Shown here in pieces: positions 37,001-50,700 of a stretch of DNA of 64,000 bases. The stretch spans positions 124,001-188,000 of the forward strand of contig JAJLTO010000004.1 in the NCBI GenBank assembly GCA_030568195.1, given 5' to 3'. Positions within the stretch are counted from its first letter, which is position 1. Each line of letters starts with the position of its first letter. Below the pieces are notes generated by a model, which was given only the letters and a program-made list of their open reading frames with translations, was not told the DNA's origin and ran no database searches. A program made the translations under genes and the position numbers. This DNA is from Dipodascopsis uninucleata var. uninucleata. Its lineage: Eukaryota > Ascomycota > Lipomycetes > Lipomycetales > Lipomycetaceae.

Positions 37001-39494
37001 CGAAGTGCTCAGCACCAGCTGAAAGCTGCTCATATTTTTCTGTACTCTGCTCAGAAATAAACTTATGAATTCGATTTAACGATACTCCAGCACTTATCCA
37101 TTCTTGGACAAGGTCACCAAGACGATCCATTGGCGTTCGCATAAGATTAAAGAGAGCAAGAGAACTAAAAGCAACTGACGCCGTGAGCTGCTGTTTTGCA
37201 ACGAGTGTATAGAAAGCGAAAGTGACAAAAGTAATAAATGAAGGAAAACCAAACCATATGATACATGTGAATGACCAGATAATAAATCGGAGCCGGATCT
37301 TCGAGAGTTCTGCATATCTCAGTTTCAAGAGATCTCTGTTAAACATCGGCTCCCAGGCAAAAAACTTGATAATTTTCATATTCTGCATGATCTCGTTAGT
37401 TTTGTGAATGCGTTTATCACTTATGGCAAGTAGATCAGCTTGTATTCGCGCAAAAAGCTTCTGAAAACAATAACTAATGGGAACAACTGCGGACATGGTC
37501 AAGACGCCAGCAAGAGCACTGTATCCAAGATTGCGATATAATAGTGCTAACGATACAATAATTAAAATAATACCGTTAATTAGTTGATGTGCGTTAGCTA
37601 TGGTTTCAGAAATAGACATTGCATCAACTGATATAAGGTTGATGATTGAACCAGAAGTTATAGGAGATGTGTTAAAGATATCTGTTGTAGAAGGTCTCTC
37701 AAACAATGGTGCTGCTGGTACTGACGTCAATGAAACAGTGGACGATGACGAGGCTGGTGAAGAGGCGACTAATTCTACAGATACTTTGGACCCATTCTTT
37801 TCTGGATAAATTCCGACGGAAGAGCCATCGATAGAAGGCGACACTATTTTTCTCTTAAGAGCCTTAGTATATATTTCAGAAATGAGAATGTTCCTTGTTT
37901 TCATGCATATTATTCTGAAACCCCAATGAGATCGAGCAACAAATAGAGAGCTGAGCAAGGTGGAAATAAACATTAGAAATACATAAGTCCATGCCATCTG
38001 ATGAGATAAGCTCTCTGGTCTTTCAATATAGCGAAGTATTTGCTGAAGGATCACAGTGGGCGCCAAAGTGAGCAGTGCATAGATGACAGTGCAGAGACAA
38101 CTGAAAATCACTTCTTTATAGACAAATTTTAGTAATCCTCGAAGAAATGATACATTTTCAGATGTTTTCCTGAAACTACCTAGGATCTCAGAGGATTTGA
38201 GATTCTGATCAAGATCCCACACGTCTGATAACGTTAGGTGCTTTTGAAAGCCCTTCCAGACAATTCTATCCACAAAGGAAAAAGTCAGGATAGAAAACAA
38301 ACTTGAAAAAGGCTCCCAACAAGGCTCGAGGCTCTTTTGAACCTCTATGTAAGATGGTAACGGTCTGGTCGGTGAACTAAGAGCAGTCAGAACAAGCGCA
38401 GTTATTAGTGCTAGATTAATAAATACGGTTCCGACTGCAGTCCTTGACGATGCACTAATAAGAATAGAGCGAACTGTAATCATTGAAAGGAACCATTGAT
38501 ATATATATAGACTAGCTGAATGAAAGAAGAGAGAGTTTTGTTTGGGCATGTAGAGTGTCAATGATCTAACTGAAGCCAAGACAAAACAGTATGTCCAATA
38601 GATGACGATAAATGCCGAAACCCAGCCATTATAAGCAGCTGTGACAATATCCGTAAGCTGAGCAAATACTAATATGCCGATATGAAAACCGCACAGAATA
38701 AGAAGACAGATCTTCTCAAATGCGATTCGACCCCTCGCGAACTTGTCTTTCAGAAGTACGATCTCGGTGTCTTTTCGTGACGATTGCAGCTTTCCGCTCG
38801 CCATTCTGCGTTGCTGTTTCTTTATACTGTTTTGGCTCAGTTCCGCCGCCATCTCAACGTCGTCTTCAGGATGAGATATATCGCGCGGGCTTCTATTGTT
38901 AACACGGTAAATCTGGTAGGCATCATCCATACCGTTAAGGTCATCAGCGTCTACTTCCGCGATAGACATAAGACCTTCTTCGTGGAAACGCTCTTCGCTG
39001 GACCGTGGAAGGCCACCGTAATTTAAACTTCGGCCATTGTAACTACTAGATTTTCGTGTCTGGAGCCTGAAGTTCCATGAAGGTCTGAATTCCTTCAGCA
39101 GGAAGATACTTGATACTAACAAAAGTAGCAGTGGGACGAGAATTTGAAGAATGCTAAGATTTGTTAAAAGAAATGTAGTTAGCGACAGATCAGATATCAG
39201 ATAGCATCGTCATTAAAAGCAGAAAAAACAGTCCAATAATTCAGATCATATTCAGGATTGCGGGTGTTATTACTGGGAAGCTGCATCAGTTCTGCTTTCG
39301 ATCTGCAACATCTTCAAATGGCGTTATCAGATCGATCTTGATAAAATTGCCCCCTGAGTCATAAATCAAGATCCCAACCAGAAATCACTCCGGTCTTCTA
39401 AATGCGAATCTAATACTTACTAGTCACGAAACCAAGAGGAGAAATCGTCCACATCCCATATAGGGCTATTGTATTTTGAAGCCAGCTGCGTCAT
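34065..39494 (-). CDS. YBT1: ABCC-type (MRP) vacuolar transporter, Ybt1-like, copy A
   Basis: Two exons (39494-39421 and 39153-34065) encode 1720 residues. The short first exon (MTQLASKYNSPIWDVDDF...) is supported by a homologous exon and same-phase intron in copy B. Layout: TMD0 with several N-terminal helices, TMD1, NBD1 (Walker A GPTGSGKSS at about 785, signature LSGGQKQR about 894, Walker B LLLDD), TMD2, NBD2 (GRTGAGKST about 1462, LSQGQRQ about 1595, ILDEATASID about 1618). NBD1 has Asp instead of the catalytic Glu after Walker B, the usual ABCC asymmetry. Sequence style (EACALTRDFEILDNGDLTEV) is that of Ybt1, a vacuolar bile-acid and conjugate pump. A Ser-rich insert of about 45 residues lies in a TMD1 loop relative to copy B. 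Substrate is unknown. Confidence 0.94.
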
Positions 39495-40581
39495 TTGTGG
39501 TTGAAGAAGGAAGACTGTCAATTAGATTCGATTCGGAACGTTGAAATATGACTCTCGTCAAATGAGTAGTACATCCAGATCAAATCAAGCACTACAAAGT
39601 GAAATATTTCAAATATTACTTAAAAAATTTCATGCTTGAAGAGAAAGAAAAAATATTGGTAGAAGAGAACTAGAAATGAACTAGTTGCTTACTTGAAACT
39701 AAAGATTACAATTACGTGCCTCCACTTCGGTTAATTTCCAAATTTTCTTCTCTTCTCTATTTGCATTTTTCTTGTATGCTTTTGAAGTCTACCTAGTGGC
39801 ACATAATCAAATCAGGAGTAAGTTCCTGAGGCCACTTTTGGATTATTATGGAACGAAAGCCGAACAAAGGTAGATTTTCGTCCGAGAAAAAGGTAAATTG
39901 TACTGTTTTGAAGATCTAGAACACATCTTGGCTGACCGCGGGTGGGAGATCATTAGACAAACCATCAACTCTAATGTGTAATATAGGATCTGGATTTTAT
40001 TACAATACAAAATAAAGCTATGATAAGAGGAGGCGTCTTGTTGTTCGATGGGAACAAGGCAACGTTAATAATACTATTGTTGAATTTTCTTAGGAACAAG
40101 ATATGTAGTCTATGACGAGAAAACAGGACGTGAGTGAAATGAGTGAAACAATCTCAGATTCACAATTAGAAGCAAGTCAAGATATCATACACACGTCGCA
40201 TATCCATGCGATAAATAATAAGTACATACGTAATAGTACAGACTGAAACAAGAATATTATCAAATAATATCTATATTTCATCTTATTATATACATCTATG
40301 ATTAAATTTATTACACCAAAATACACCCAAGAAACGCCAAATACTATACGAGGATAATGAATAAATAAAATAACAATAATAAAACAGTAATCTAGAATGA
40401 TAGATAAGATCTATAAAATTCATCTAACCAGTTCTGCATGTCTTGAAGACCTTGATGTATAACGTATAGCATTTGGATAATTAAGCAGCTGTCAACTGTA
40501 AAGAAATGTAGAAGAAAACAAGGGAGAAAATTAGTCCAAAACTTTTGTGTATACTACAAGCTCCAAAACAGTATTCGCTTT
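39495..40581. other. Intergenic spacer between copy A and the secreted-protein gene
   Basis: AT-rich spacer with the presumed promoter of transporter copy A. No coding exon recognised. Confidence 0.5.
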
Positions 40582-41374
40582 TTAATACGATTTTCCTGCC
40601 TGAATTACAGCTTGTGATTCTCGAACACGTTGCTCAACTACAGTTTTTTCAGCTTCTAGATTTTCTCCGTTCTTGTTGGATCCTTTTTCGTGAGCAGTAT
40701 TGACAGTATCGATCCCGATGGTTGAGTCAGAAACATCGTCTATTCCTATGGTTTCATCAATGCTAAAATGATTGTCAACGTTTTCGCCATACACTATCTC
40801 ATTCTTTGTAGTAAGCTCGGTCGAGTCAACTATTTTTGTGATAGCGGACCAGATGTCCTCCGCTTGATCATGATTATTTTCAAGACGGGCATATTGAAAT
40901 TCTAAGAAAAGCTGTGCTGGGAGAATTTCTTTGAGATACTCTGCGTTCTTTGCAGATGTTGCGGCGATCGTGGCGCACTCATAGAGCATAGCAAACTTGG
41001 ATAGAGTATTGTGGCTCAAGTCACCGATCTGTAAAACAGACAACCGATTCTTCTTTAGGGTTGAAGTACGGAAATCATAATCTTTCAAACTTATACCATC
41101 TAGCATAATATTTGGTACTCCAGGAGTAATTTGAGTGGATTTGTCACAAGTGACGATGTATGCGAGATTATTAAGATTGGATAGCATATGTGCTGGGAGT
41201 GCGTCCATATCCTCGACGAAGCATGGTTTCTGCGCAGTTATTGGAGCTATATGACATCATCGTTAGTTAACATTACTTTGCTGCGCTATCTCGCATCTTG
41301 ATCGACATACCAGAAGCTGCTCCAATAATCATAACACTGAAAAGCGCAATTCTTATTAATGGGACCAAGCGCAT
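40582..41374 (-). CDS. Small secreted protein of unknown family
   Basis: Two exons (41374-41311 and 41246-40582; 64-bp intron) encode 242 residues. The spliced N-terminus is a textbook secretory signal peptide: MRLVPLIR, then a hydrophobic core IALFSVMIIGAASA, with likely cleavage after ASA. The mature part has three cysteines (about PCFVED, VTCDK and YECAT), a predicted helical middle (LSKFAMLYECATIAATSAKNA, EILPAQLFLEFQYARLEN) and an acidic Asp/Ile/Gly-rich region with repeated TIGID motifs. No catalytic motif, membrane anchor or GPI signal is seen. I do not recognise the family. It lies alone in the gene-poor interval between the two transporter genes. Confidence 0.72.
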
Positions 41375-44360
41375 GACGACTTAATATCAAATGAATGGGC
41401 TAGTAAGCTTGTATACGACAGCGACTTTTATAATACAATCAGAATTCAGCAAAATAAAAGAGAAAAAAATTATTCAAATCCTGCTTAGTATGGATCTGAA
41501 GACAATCTAGAGCAAGCAGATTACAAAGGACAAATTGTAAGACCTGCTAAGAAATAATCCGTTTTTAAGAACAAAGAACGGTGTGTAGAGTAAGGCATAT
41601 GAATCAAGTATCCAGCCACAAAAAATCCCTCTAAATATCTTGCTCTTTTAGAGGACTAGGGAAAAGCAACAGACATATATATATGACAATGCGTAAATTG
41701 ACCACTGCAAAACAGAAGAGAGGAATTTTTGAAATATTTATATTCACCATAAGCAGAGACATTTGACAATTTAACTGAAGCCTTCGGTAGAAGGATCTGC
41801 CTCTTCTACCGTATATACATACGTCCAAGTTCAATCTTAGTCTAAGCTAAATTATTATTATATTCAGGCTTTAGTCGAGTTTCAGCACTATTAGTCCAAG
41901 CGCCCTTCAAGGGATAAAGCTCCTTAAGCTTTCTTTTTCACTCCGGCTCAAACACTTTCCTAGCTCCTAACTAGCTCGGCCAATTATTTCATTGACGGCT
42001 ATCTATCCTTCTACCACATTTCATCTATATTCCGGCTTTCGGCCATGCTCAACAGGTGTTTTCTCTTTCGAAAGCAGATATGTTTTTAAAGTTTGGCACG
42101 TCAGCTACGAACTTTATAAACATAGGCGAAAATCACACATTTGATATAAGGTTGCAATTTGCAAAGCTAAAAAAGTTTCATCTCAACTTTTGACGAGCTG
42201 TAGTAGTACTTAACTCGCGCTAGTCGAATAACATGGCCAAAACATGGCTGCCACGTTATGGCATTACGAACGAAGTTTAGTCAATTGTGATATTCTTTTG
42301 GACTATACTCATCTTGAATGGCTGTAAGGAATATCCCGAAAAGTTAAGCATTTGCAGCGGCGGGGCTAGATAGAAAAAATGTCGCCTGTTGTTCTCAATC
42401 AATTTACAACCGCAACTTGCTGTCCGCTGAGACTGTTCGGGACATGTCTTACTGGAATACAGTCGTCGACACTCACAGGTAGTATGCCCTCGCTGACAGA
42501 GACAATGCCGCTCTGCCAGAGACATCTGCTGGTTTACGAGTAAATTGGACAAAATTCGCCGGTACTGCCAAATCATATAGCATATATAGAGTTGCACTAG
42601 CAGCCGAAGGACCTCAAAGCTCCCTTAGAAATTGTATTTGAGAGCTAGCGGGACTGCAAGTGTGGATCTCCACCGACTTGCCAGGTCAACTTGGCGTTAA
42701 CCGGAATTTAGCGACACGGGCGACCTTTACCTTCTTTTCGCTAATATACTTACTTCACGTTTCAAGCAGCTATTGTGATTAGCCCTGTTTCTCATTTGAT
42801 ATCATATCCTTTTCTGTCTTTGACAATTTGGTGGAGACTACTTTGCCTGTCAAAAAGAGTTGACGCGAAAGTCTTTGGAGGAAAGTGTCAGATTACTGTC
42901 TGTCATTCTCGGCTATCCTCTACTTTAACGTCTTCACTTTCCAAGTTTTCTACTACAGCCCAGCATTTGACAGGAAATTAATAAAGAAGACTTTCAGCTT
43001 TTCTTTAGAATTTCCTGCGGAGCTTGAAATATTCTTGTCGTGTCAGGTGCACAATGAGGCAAATACCTTTATAGTACGTCATTCAATCTCTGACGTTGCT
43101 TCATGTAATTATTTATAAGTGAAGAAGACTGCTTAAACGAGAAATGGCAATGCATGATCTGCAGTTTATTCTTAAGTGAACTACCGTATATAATCATTAT
43201 TATGTCTCTCACTGTTTAAAGATGAGATGACATGTTATTTGTTGTTGCGTCACATTTAGCGATTTAACCACAAGAGACTAGTGTTGGCTGTTGGCCGTGG
43301 CGTCCGTTCAAGACAACCTCCGACATTTATTGTGGCACGTTAATAGCGCACTATCACATATATAGACAGCAAGCGCTCTGGGAAAAACGCTCTTTGTATA
43401 CCGCCGTCTGCTTCAGAATACTATATAATTTTCTGAAACAACCCCTTCTCAATTCTCTCACATTAGTCTGTAGCAGCTACGCCTGTTGCTCAGACGGCTC
43501 AAACCCCTGAGCTCCATCTTCGTTTCGTCATCTTGCATATGCTGGCACAGAAGATCATGTGACTTCAATTCGATGATCTGACGGAGCTTTTCGCCGTTAT
43601 AAAACCAAATAATCCTAACCGTTCTTACAAGCCCTACTTCAGGGACTATTGTATCAGAGTATGTAGCTACTCATTACGATATTATAGTATTTCCGCATCG
43701 TGTTTAGTATCTGTACCTTGACCCAAAAAATACCTCGAATACAAGCTAGGAATCTTCTGTTGCTTTTTCTTTTTCTTTTTAAAATTGTCCTATAGCTCCA
43801 TTGTCTTTAGCCCACCAAAGCGTATCGAACCTAGTAAATTACTCTCACAGTAGGTGCGTGATGCATTTATCGTCCTGCACATGGCTCATACAGGTTGTTT
43901 TAGAACAGTCCCGAAATCGAATACAGCTTTACTTAAGCAGTTTCGCAGTATTAGCAGCTTGTTGACTAAAAATATGCTTCTCAGTTCTCGGATCGAAGCG
44001 TACACCCCCATTAGAATGCCAACAGGCTTGTCTGTTACCACAGCACTTAAAAAAGAACATACGGTTAAGGGTTTTAGTAGATAAAATATCTAAGGGTCAT
44101 GTACCCGAAAATAATTGATCTATGGCATTAAGGGTCTTGTTCTGAATGTCCCGGTCGTAATTCGGTAAGCCAATCAAATGCATTGAAAAAAACAGAACGC
44201 CAGAACTATCACGAAAGAAAAAAAACGATACTTGCAGGAAACCGAAAAGGGACCAGGGATCTTCTAGATATCATTTAAAAGATACAAGTGGGTCTAGTGA
44301 CGATAATTTAAGACGAAGAAGGATTTCGATTTGGTCCAGAGATAGCCGGAATATAGTACA
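41375..44360. other. 3-kb intergenic block
   Basis: Between the divergent secreted-protein and NDUFA12 genes. Short frames, such as a Cys-containing minus frame near 42277-42597 (GTG start) and a plus frame at 43854-44084 (GTG start), lack support. No RNA gene recognised. It must contain the promoters of both neighbours. Confidence 0.5.
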
Positions 44361-45134
44361 ATGTCGTCTTCATTGACTCGAGTGATTCGTAACATCCGAA
44401 GAATTGGAATCTCTGATTACTTCAAACAGCTGAACCAAATGGGAGATACCAAATATGGACAGTATGTATTACAGATACTATTATACTGAGATATAAAGAA
44501 TACTGACTTTATTTCGGAAATGTAGTTTGGTTGGTATTGACGTATGTATATTCTCGTTTTTATATGACAACAGTTGGTCGACGAAAATCAGGATGTTTAT
44601 AGCCGTGCATATCTAGTTATTGCAAGATATTTTTATTTCTAACCAATAATCATAACAGAGAGCTGGAAACAAATTCTATGAGAATACCTCAGAAGACGAG
44701 ATTCATTGTATGTTTCTTTTGTTAATTTGTGAGACTGTGAGATATTCGGAATATAAGCTTACATTCTGTCTTGTCAATAGTGAGAACGCGATGGGTCCAT
44801 TATAAGAAATGGTATTACGATGTCAGCCAAATTGAACCAGCCTGGTAAGTTCAATTTCTTCACCAGTTCTGATTATTATACATAAAATATAAGCGTTATC
44901 GGAAGTAAGCTATGAACAAGTACTTACAATATATATTATAGGCACGGATGGCTAGGATACCTCGTCGACACACCTCCTAACAAGCTTTCGATAGAACAGA
45001 GGACAGTCAGATCTCAACCAGAGTTACCTATCGTTACTAACAAAACTGGGACTCCAGGCGCATATGTTCCTTATTCGACGACGAGACCAAAGGTCAGAGC
45101 ATGGTCTCCTTCAATTAAGGAGCGTACCGCCTAA
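44361..45134 (+). CDS. NDUFA12: NADH:ubiquinone oxidoreductase (complex I) subunit NDUFA12 / B17.2
   Basis: Five exons (44361-44461, 44526-44541, 44659-44707, 44781-44844, 44942-45134) encode 140 residues, the usual length. Exon 2 is only 16 bp. Motifs typical of the family: DYFKQLNQMGDTKYG, LVGIDRAGNKFYENTSEDE, LRTRWVHYKKWYYDVSQIEP, AWHGWLGYLVDTPP and a C-terminal YVPYSTTRPKVRAW. The protein is an accessory subunit on the matrix side of mitochondrial complex I. Its presence shows that the organism keeps a proton-pumping complex I, unlike fission yeasts and baker's yeast. Confidence 0.95.
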
Positions 45135-47744
45135 ACTTCGATTATTTCTGGTTTCTTATCTTCTAATATTTTCTCAATTATTGCACAATTGAAAGGGATT
45201 TTAAGTACTGTGTTCGGGCTATAGTTAAAATATTACAATACATCTTATAACTTGAGCATATTTATTTGAGGTGGGTATATAAAATTGTATCCATCTGTAT
45301 TTATTCATGAGCTATGTGAAAAGCCAGACATTTCCAAGTAATTTTACTTTAGAAAAAAATATTCTACCAGAATAATATTTGACAACTAAGCGGCATCTCG
45401 TAGATATTATATGTCTATATTTTGGAGCTACTATAAGAAACAAAGAAGGAATGTAATGCAGACAGGGCAAATTAACCAGATATTACCTTCGTACTGGAGT
45501 GCATACATTTTTACTAGCGATTCTGTTCTCCGCAAGCACGTACGAGTCGCTGAATCATACTAACTTCTATCCTACCTAGCTTCTTAAATCTGTTTGAGAC
45601 CTTGTAATAGGGAAGAGGAGCCATAGATTCAGTCTCAGTCACCACATCTCACACATTTTAACTACATTGACTGTAGTCCATCTGTAATATCCACATTGGC
45701 CAGTACTGTGACTAATTAATTTCGAGATAGTCAGATAAATGAGAACTAAATCAAATATGGTGAATAATCAAAAAAAAATTGATGGACTTATTATGTACTA
45801 TGGATTGTTATTTACCAACACAGTTTAATTGGCCACTGCTATCTATAGCTGTAGTTGAACGGCTCATTATCGTAAACTACGCATGCAATAAATATAGGTA
45901 TCTCTGTAGACATTTCGGTTGCACTTATACATTGATACTAGTAGATACCTCTATGCGAATTAAAATTCTATAGTTCGTTACTACCTAAAATCAGTACATA
46001 TCTGTGCTCTCGGGCATCAGCTAACTTAATATCTTATACTGTCAGATAAGAAGTAGTCTCAGCTATGGCCAGTCTGCGCTCTTTATTTCCAATTCTTGAT
46101 TATTCTATTAGCGGCCAGCCTTTTTGTGTATAACAACAGTATGAATGATAGTTCAGTACATTAGAAAAGGTACCATAAAAACTAAGAGGAATAAAGGAGA
46201 ACCTTGCTCAATCTAACCGAATCGAACAATAAATAGTGGTACCTGCGCTGGTCAAAGATAGTAAGTTGATACCTATAGCAGATTATGTAGAGTACTTCAC
46301 TGATTCATGGTATCTCTTCATTAAAGTTCTTGGAGCTAGGAAGGATGTTAAAAGCCTTCTGATTACTACTCAAAGCTCCATTCGCTAATTCTGGAATTAG
46401 AAACCACTCTTGAGACCCGAGCTCTGCACGCTTTCTCCTACACTGATGGTGTCAATGCTGAACTTCGGGATCAATCATTTATTACCAATCAAATTCGCAG
46501 TATTTAACCAATGCATGCGATTGCTTTGCCTGCCTACAAATATTACATACAGTGTCAATTGATTGATGCTGGCGTGGTGAGTTTACTGATTCTATTTATG
46601 TGCTCCTTTTCCGCTGCTCAATTAAGCTCCGTCTAGTCTTGGTCTTGCCTCCGGTGGCTTAAACTATCGAACTAGTCTTGCCCATAATTTATTTATTCTC
46701 TTTCTACGCCAGATAAGGCCTCCTATACTAGTTATCTCTACCATTTGGTGGACCTCGATAGACTCACCTATTTCCTGTATTACTCTTATTCAAACCTTTA
46801 GCATGAATTAGTGTTTACTATCTCCTCTATCTGTACAGGTCTCTTGATGCTGTAAACTCTCCACTACCGATTTTCCACTATCATAAATTTAAGTCCTTTA
46901 ATTTCGATGGCATATTCTACCACCTCTCTTGAAATTTGCTGTTCTTAATTATATATATGAATTAAACTTTTTGTCAATGACTTCATCAAGGTCTTTATAA
47001 TTAGTCACCGGGGATATTTTTGCTCACTTTCGTGTTTTCAAGAATGACATTCAAACTTTACTACTAAAATACGACGTGTTAAGGAAGCTTAAAGAGCAGT
47101 TCCACATTGACGCTGTTTAATGTAAAGTAGAGCAACAGAACATACAAGATTAGCACGCATTGAAGCTCTCAACCTAACATAAGGCTAATGATATTTTCCG
47201 ATTTTTCAGATTTATGCCTAGCCTGTAGATGTGGCTTTGTAAAACTGCCCATCTTTGCTATCGTTGTTCAGCTCACGAGATTATGGAGATGCGTATATAA
47301 CGATTTGTGTGCATACAACGAAAGAAGCAATTCCTACAGACAATATACTGCTACAATTAAATCTTTGGAAAGCTTATGAATCAAAAGAAAAGACAGCAAG
47401 CAGTTCCTGTAAAATCAAAGTGTTCAGGTCATAGCTGAAGATTAAAGATCGATTGTATGCGACTATAAATGTAAATAAAGCAAAATCCGATTACCTAATT
47501 TAAAAAAAAAATAAATTGTCGGTACTCATATCCGCTTCATTGATTTAGAATTTTTCTTTCAACTTTGTATAGACTCGTTATCGAAAACCAATAGTCTATA
47601 TTATTCGTACATCACGGCTCTTTTCGTCGTCTTTTTTCTTGCTATACACTGGCATCTACATATTTCATTACATTTTCTTCGTGTTTGTGTATTTTATTAA
47701 TTCCAATTATTAAAAGAAGAAACGATTTTTAGATTATCGTCCAA
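45135..47744. other. 2.6-kb intergenic block upstream of transporter copy B
   Basis: AT-rich with many short A/T runs and no coding exon or RNA gene that I can support. It contains the NDUFA12 3' flank and the promoter of transporter copy B. Confidence 0.5.
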
Positions 47745-50700
47745 ATGGACGTCCTAGAGTGTCCTTCTCCATACTGGGAAGTGGACGATCTGAATAGTTG
47801 CGTACGTCAAAAGTAAGTACTTAAACATTTCATTGTATATATATCGAAATATTTTTGTTAGCGGTATCAATTGATAGAATGTATCTATTATATTTGTTTC
47901 CTACGACAAGCGTGATCGCGTTTCTATTTTGTAATGATCTCGTTGTTCAGTCAGGCGTATTAGCTACATTTGCACTTCAGGGATTTTGACAGCAATGTAG
48001 CACAAGCTTAAATATATTACTCGAGCTTCGACCGCGAGCAATGCTTGTGTAACGTGTCTTTGACGGTGAAAAAAATGACTCAGTTGTTGTTTAATACTTT
48101 GTCCATTTCTCCAGCTTCTGGCTATGATATTATTGAATAGATATTTTAGCTGTGTTAGCTTTTACTTTTAGGGAGTCTGAAATCTTGCTGTTAGAGCGAC
48201 AAGTTTTGGCATAGTCGGTTTTTAACATCTTCTGAATTTAGGTATCTTCAGGTATTATTTCCGTTGATCGCAGTCGGTCTATCAACGTTTATCCTCTTCT
48301 CGGATACTGTTCAGAAATGGTTTGGAGATAGAAATGGATATTCCTCTTTGAGAGATGATGATGCCCATCCTTTTGCCAGACAGGACGATGGACCAGACGC
48401 TGCTTTGTTAGAGGACGAAGAAGATCCAGAGGACTATCAAATATACAGACTTGCGACGACCGATCCTGCTAGACAATATGACGAAGAAGTTAACATTGAT
48501 TCAAATAATGCGCTACATGGTGATACAATCGAGGTTGACGACTACAAAGTGACTATCCATAGTCCTAGAAGTAGCCGATGGTCGATTGCAGTCGAAGAGA
48601 CTGTACTTTTTAGTGAGGTTGCTCTTCATATTTTAGCCATAGTTGCTCTTATATGGTACAAACCCGCAAGAGCCGACTGGGAGCACTATGGTTTCCGAGC
48701 ATTGATTGGAGCGTTGTACTGGGTGAGTATATAATTGAAAGTTTTGTGTATTCTTCTACTGCTAATAATTGCTTTTCTCTTGTCAGTGTTACACTATATT
48801 CCTTGTCAATATCAGATTGTCCGCATCCTCGGCCTTTATGCCTTCATATGTTTGGGCTCATGTCCTGTTTATGTATCTCTATTCTTGGAGCACATCCATG
48901 ATTGCGCTTAGATCATCTGTAATTCATCCGGGTATTCCAATTCTCGATAATATTGCTGCTATCGACTTCATTTTTACCTCAATTCTGTTTGTTCTCGGTC
49001 TTATGATGATACCTACCAACAAACCTATATATATCGAATCCTTCCATGGTTTTGAACCTAACATGCAACCTCTTGCCAACATCGCTTCTATTATATCTTT
49101 TAGCTGGGTAACACCTATTATCTGGAAGGGCTACTTCAAGATTTTGACCATGGATGATGTTTGGGATCTTAAGGATGAAGACAGATCCAGTAGAATTTTG
49201 AAAAGTTTCAGAAAATACAAAGAAAATGCTACATTTTTGGTTGGACTACTAAGATTTTTCAAATGGCAATTGATTGGCGCGATTTTTTGGTCGGTCTTCC
49301 ATTCTATGTTTGCCTTCGTGCCAAGTGTAGTTATTAGAGTAATTCTTGAGTATATTGAATCTCCGGAAACTACACCAAAGAATGTTGCTTGGCTGTATAT
49401 CTTTTTCCTCTTGGTCAGTACTTTCCTCAATGCTCTGGGTAATGGCCAGGCTTTATGGAACGGTCGTGTAATTTGCATTCGAATCCGTGCGATCATTATA
49501 GGAGAACTATATGCTAAGGCTCTTCGGCGAAAGGCCGCTGCTGGTGTCAATAAGGTTAATGAAGATAACGAGATTGAATCTGAGGAGCAAGATATCGGTG
49601 GTATTATTAATCTGATGGCTGTGGACGCTTTTAAAGTTGGCGAAGTTTGTGCTTATATGCATTTTATAGTTGGTGGTATTACTATGATTACTCTTTCCCT
49701 GATTCTACTGTATAGACTCTTGGGTACTAGTGCAATTGCTGGCGCTTTTACTATGATCTGTATTCTGCCGATTCACTGGTATTTTTCTCGTATATTTGGT
49801 ATTTGCCAAGCAGAACTAATGAAAACAACTGATAAGCGTGTCCATAAGACAAATGAAGTTCTTAATAGTATCAAGATCATTAAGTTTTTTGCTTGGGAAG
49901 CGCGTTTCTTTGAGAATGTCAACGAGTCTCGTGCAGATGAGCTTCGTATGTTGAGAAAACGTTTCGTTATTTGGGCAGTTTCTGCTGTCGTGTGGTATGG
50001 TGCACCAATTCTTATCTCGTTTGTCACGTTTGGTTTCTATACAATTATTTTCGGTGAGACTTTGAGTACTCCTGTTGCCTTTAGTGCTCTTGCATTGTTC
50101 AACTTGATGCGTATTCCCCTGGATCAGCTCGCAGAGATTTTCACTAATATTTTGCAATCCAAAACCTCTATCGATCGTATTCAGGAATTTTTGAACGAAT
50201 CTGAGACTGATAAATACGAACAACTTTCGAATGCTCGTCGATCTCCTACTTCTCCATCTATTGGATTTGAAAATGCTACATTCACTTGGGGTCCTTCTGA
50301 AGGTCATGAATTCAGGATTGAAAATGTCAGCATTGATTTTAAAGTTGGCGCTCTTAATCTTATTGTTGGTCCAACTGGTGCTGGAAAGACTTCTCTGTTG
50401 ATGGCGCTGTTGGGTGAAATGAAACTTGTTAAAGGAAATGTTTTCTTACCTGGTGTTGGAGCCTTTGGACAGAGAGCAGAAATTGATCGTGAGACTGGAT
50501 TATCGGAATCCATTGCTTACTGTGCTCAGAATGCTTGGCTCCTTAATGACACTGTTAAAAACAACATCTTGTTCGGTAATGATTATGATGCTGATAGATA
50601 TAAATCTTGTATTGAAGCATGCGGTTTGAAACGTGATTTTGAGATTCTTGAAGGCGGTGATCAGACAGAGGTTGGCGAGAGGGGTATTGCTCTTTCAGGT

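Noticed and set aside
42277-42597. 106-codon Cys-containing minus frame
   Set aside because: GTG start, no signal peptide, no regular cysteine spacing and no supporting splice sites.
43854-44084. 76-codon plus frame upstream of NDUFA12
   Set aside because: Begins at GTG and does not join in frame with NDUFA12 exon 1, whose own ATG fits the family start.
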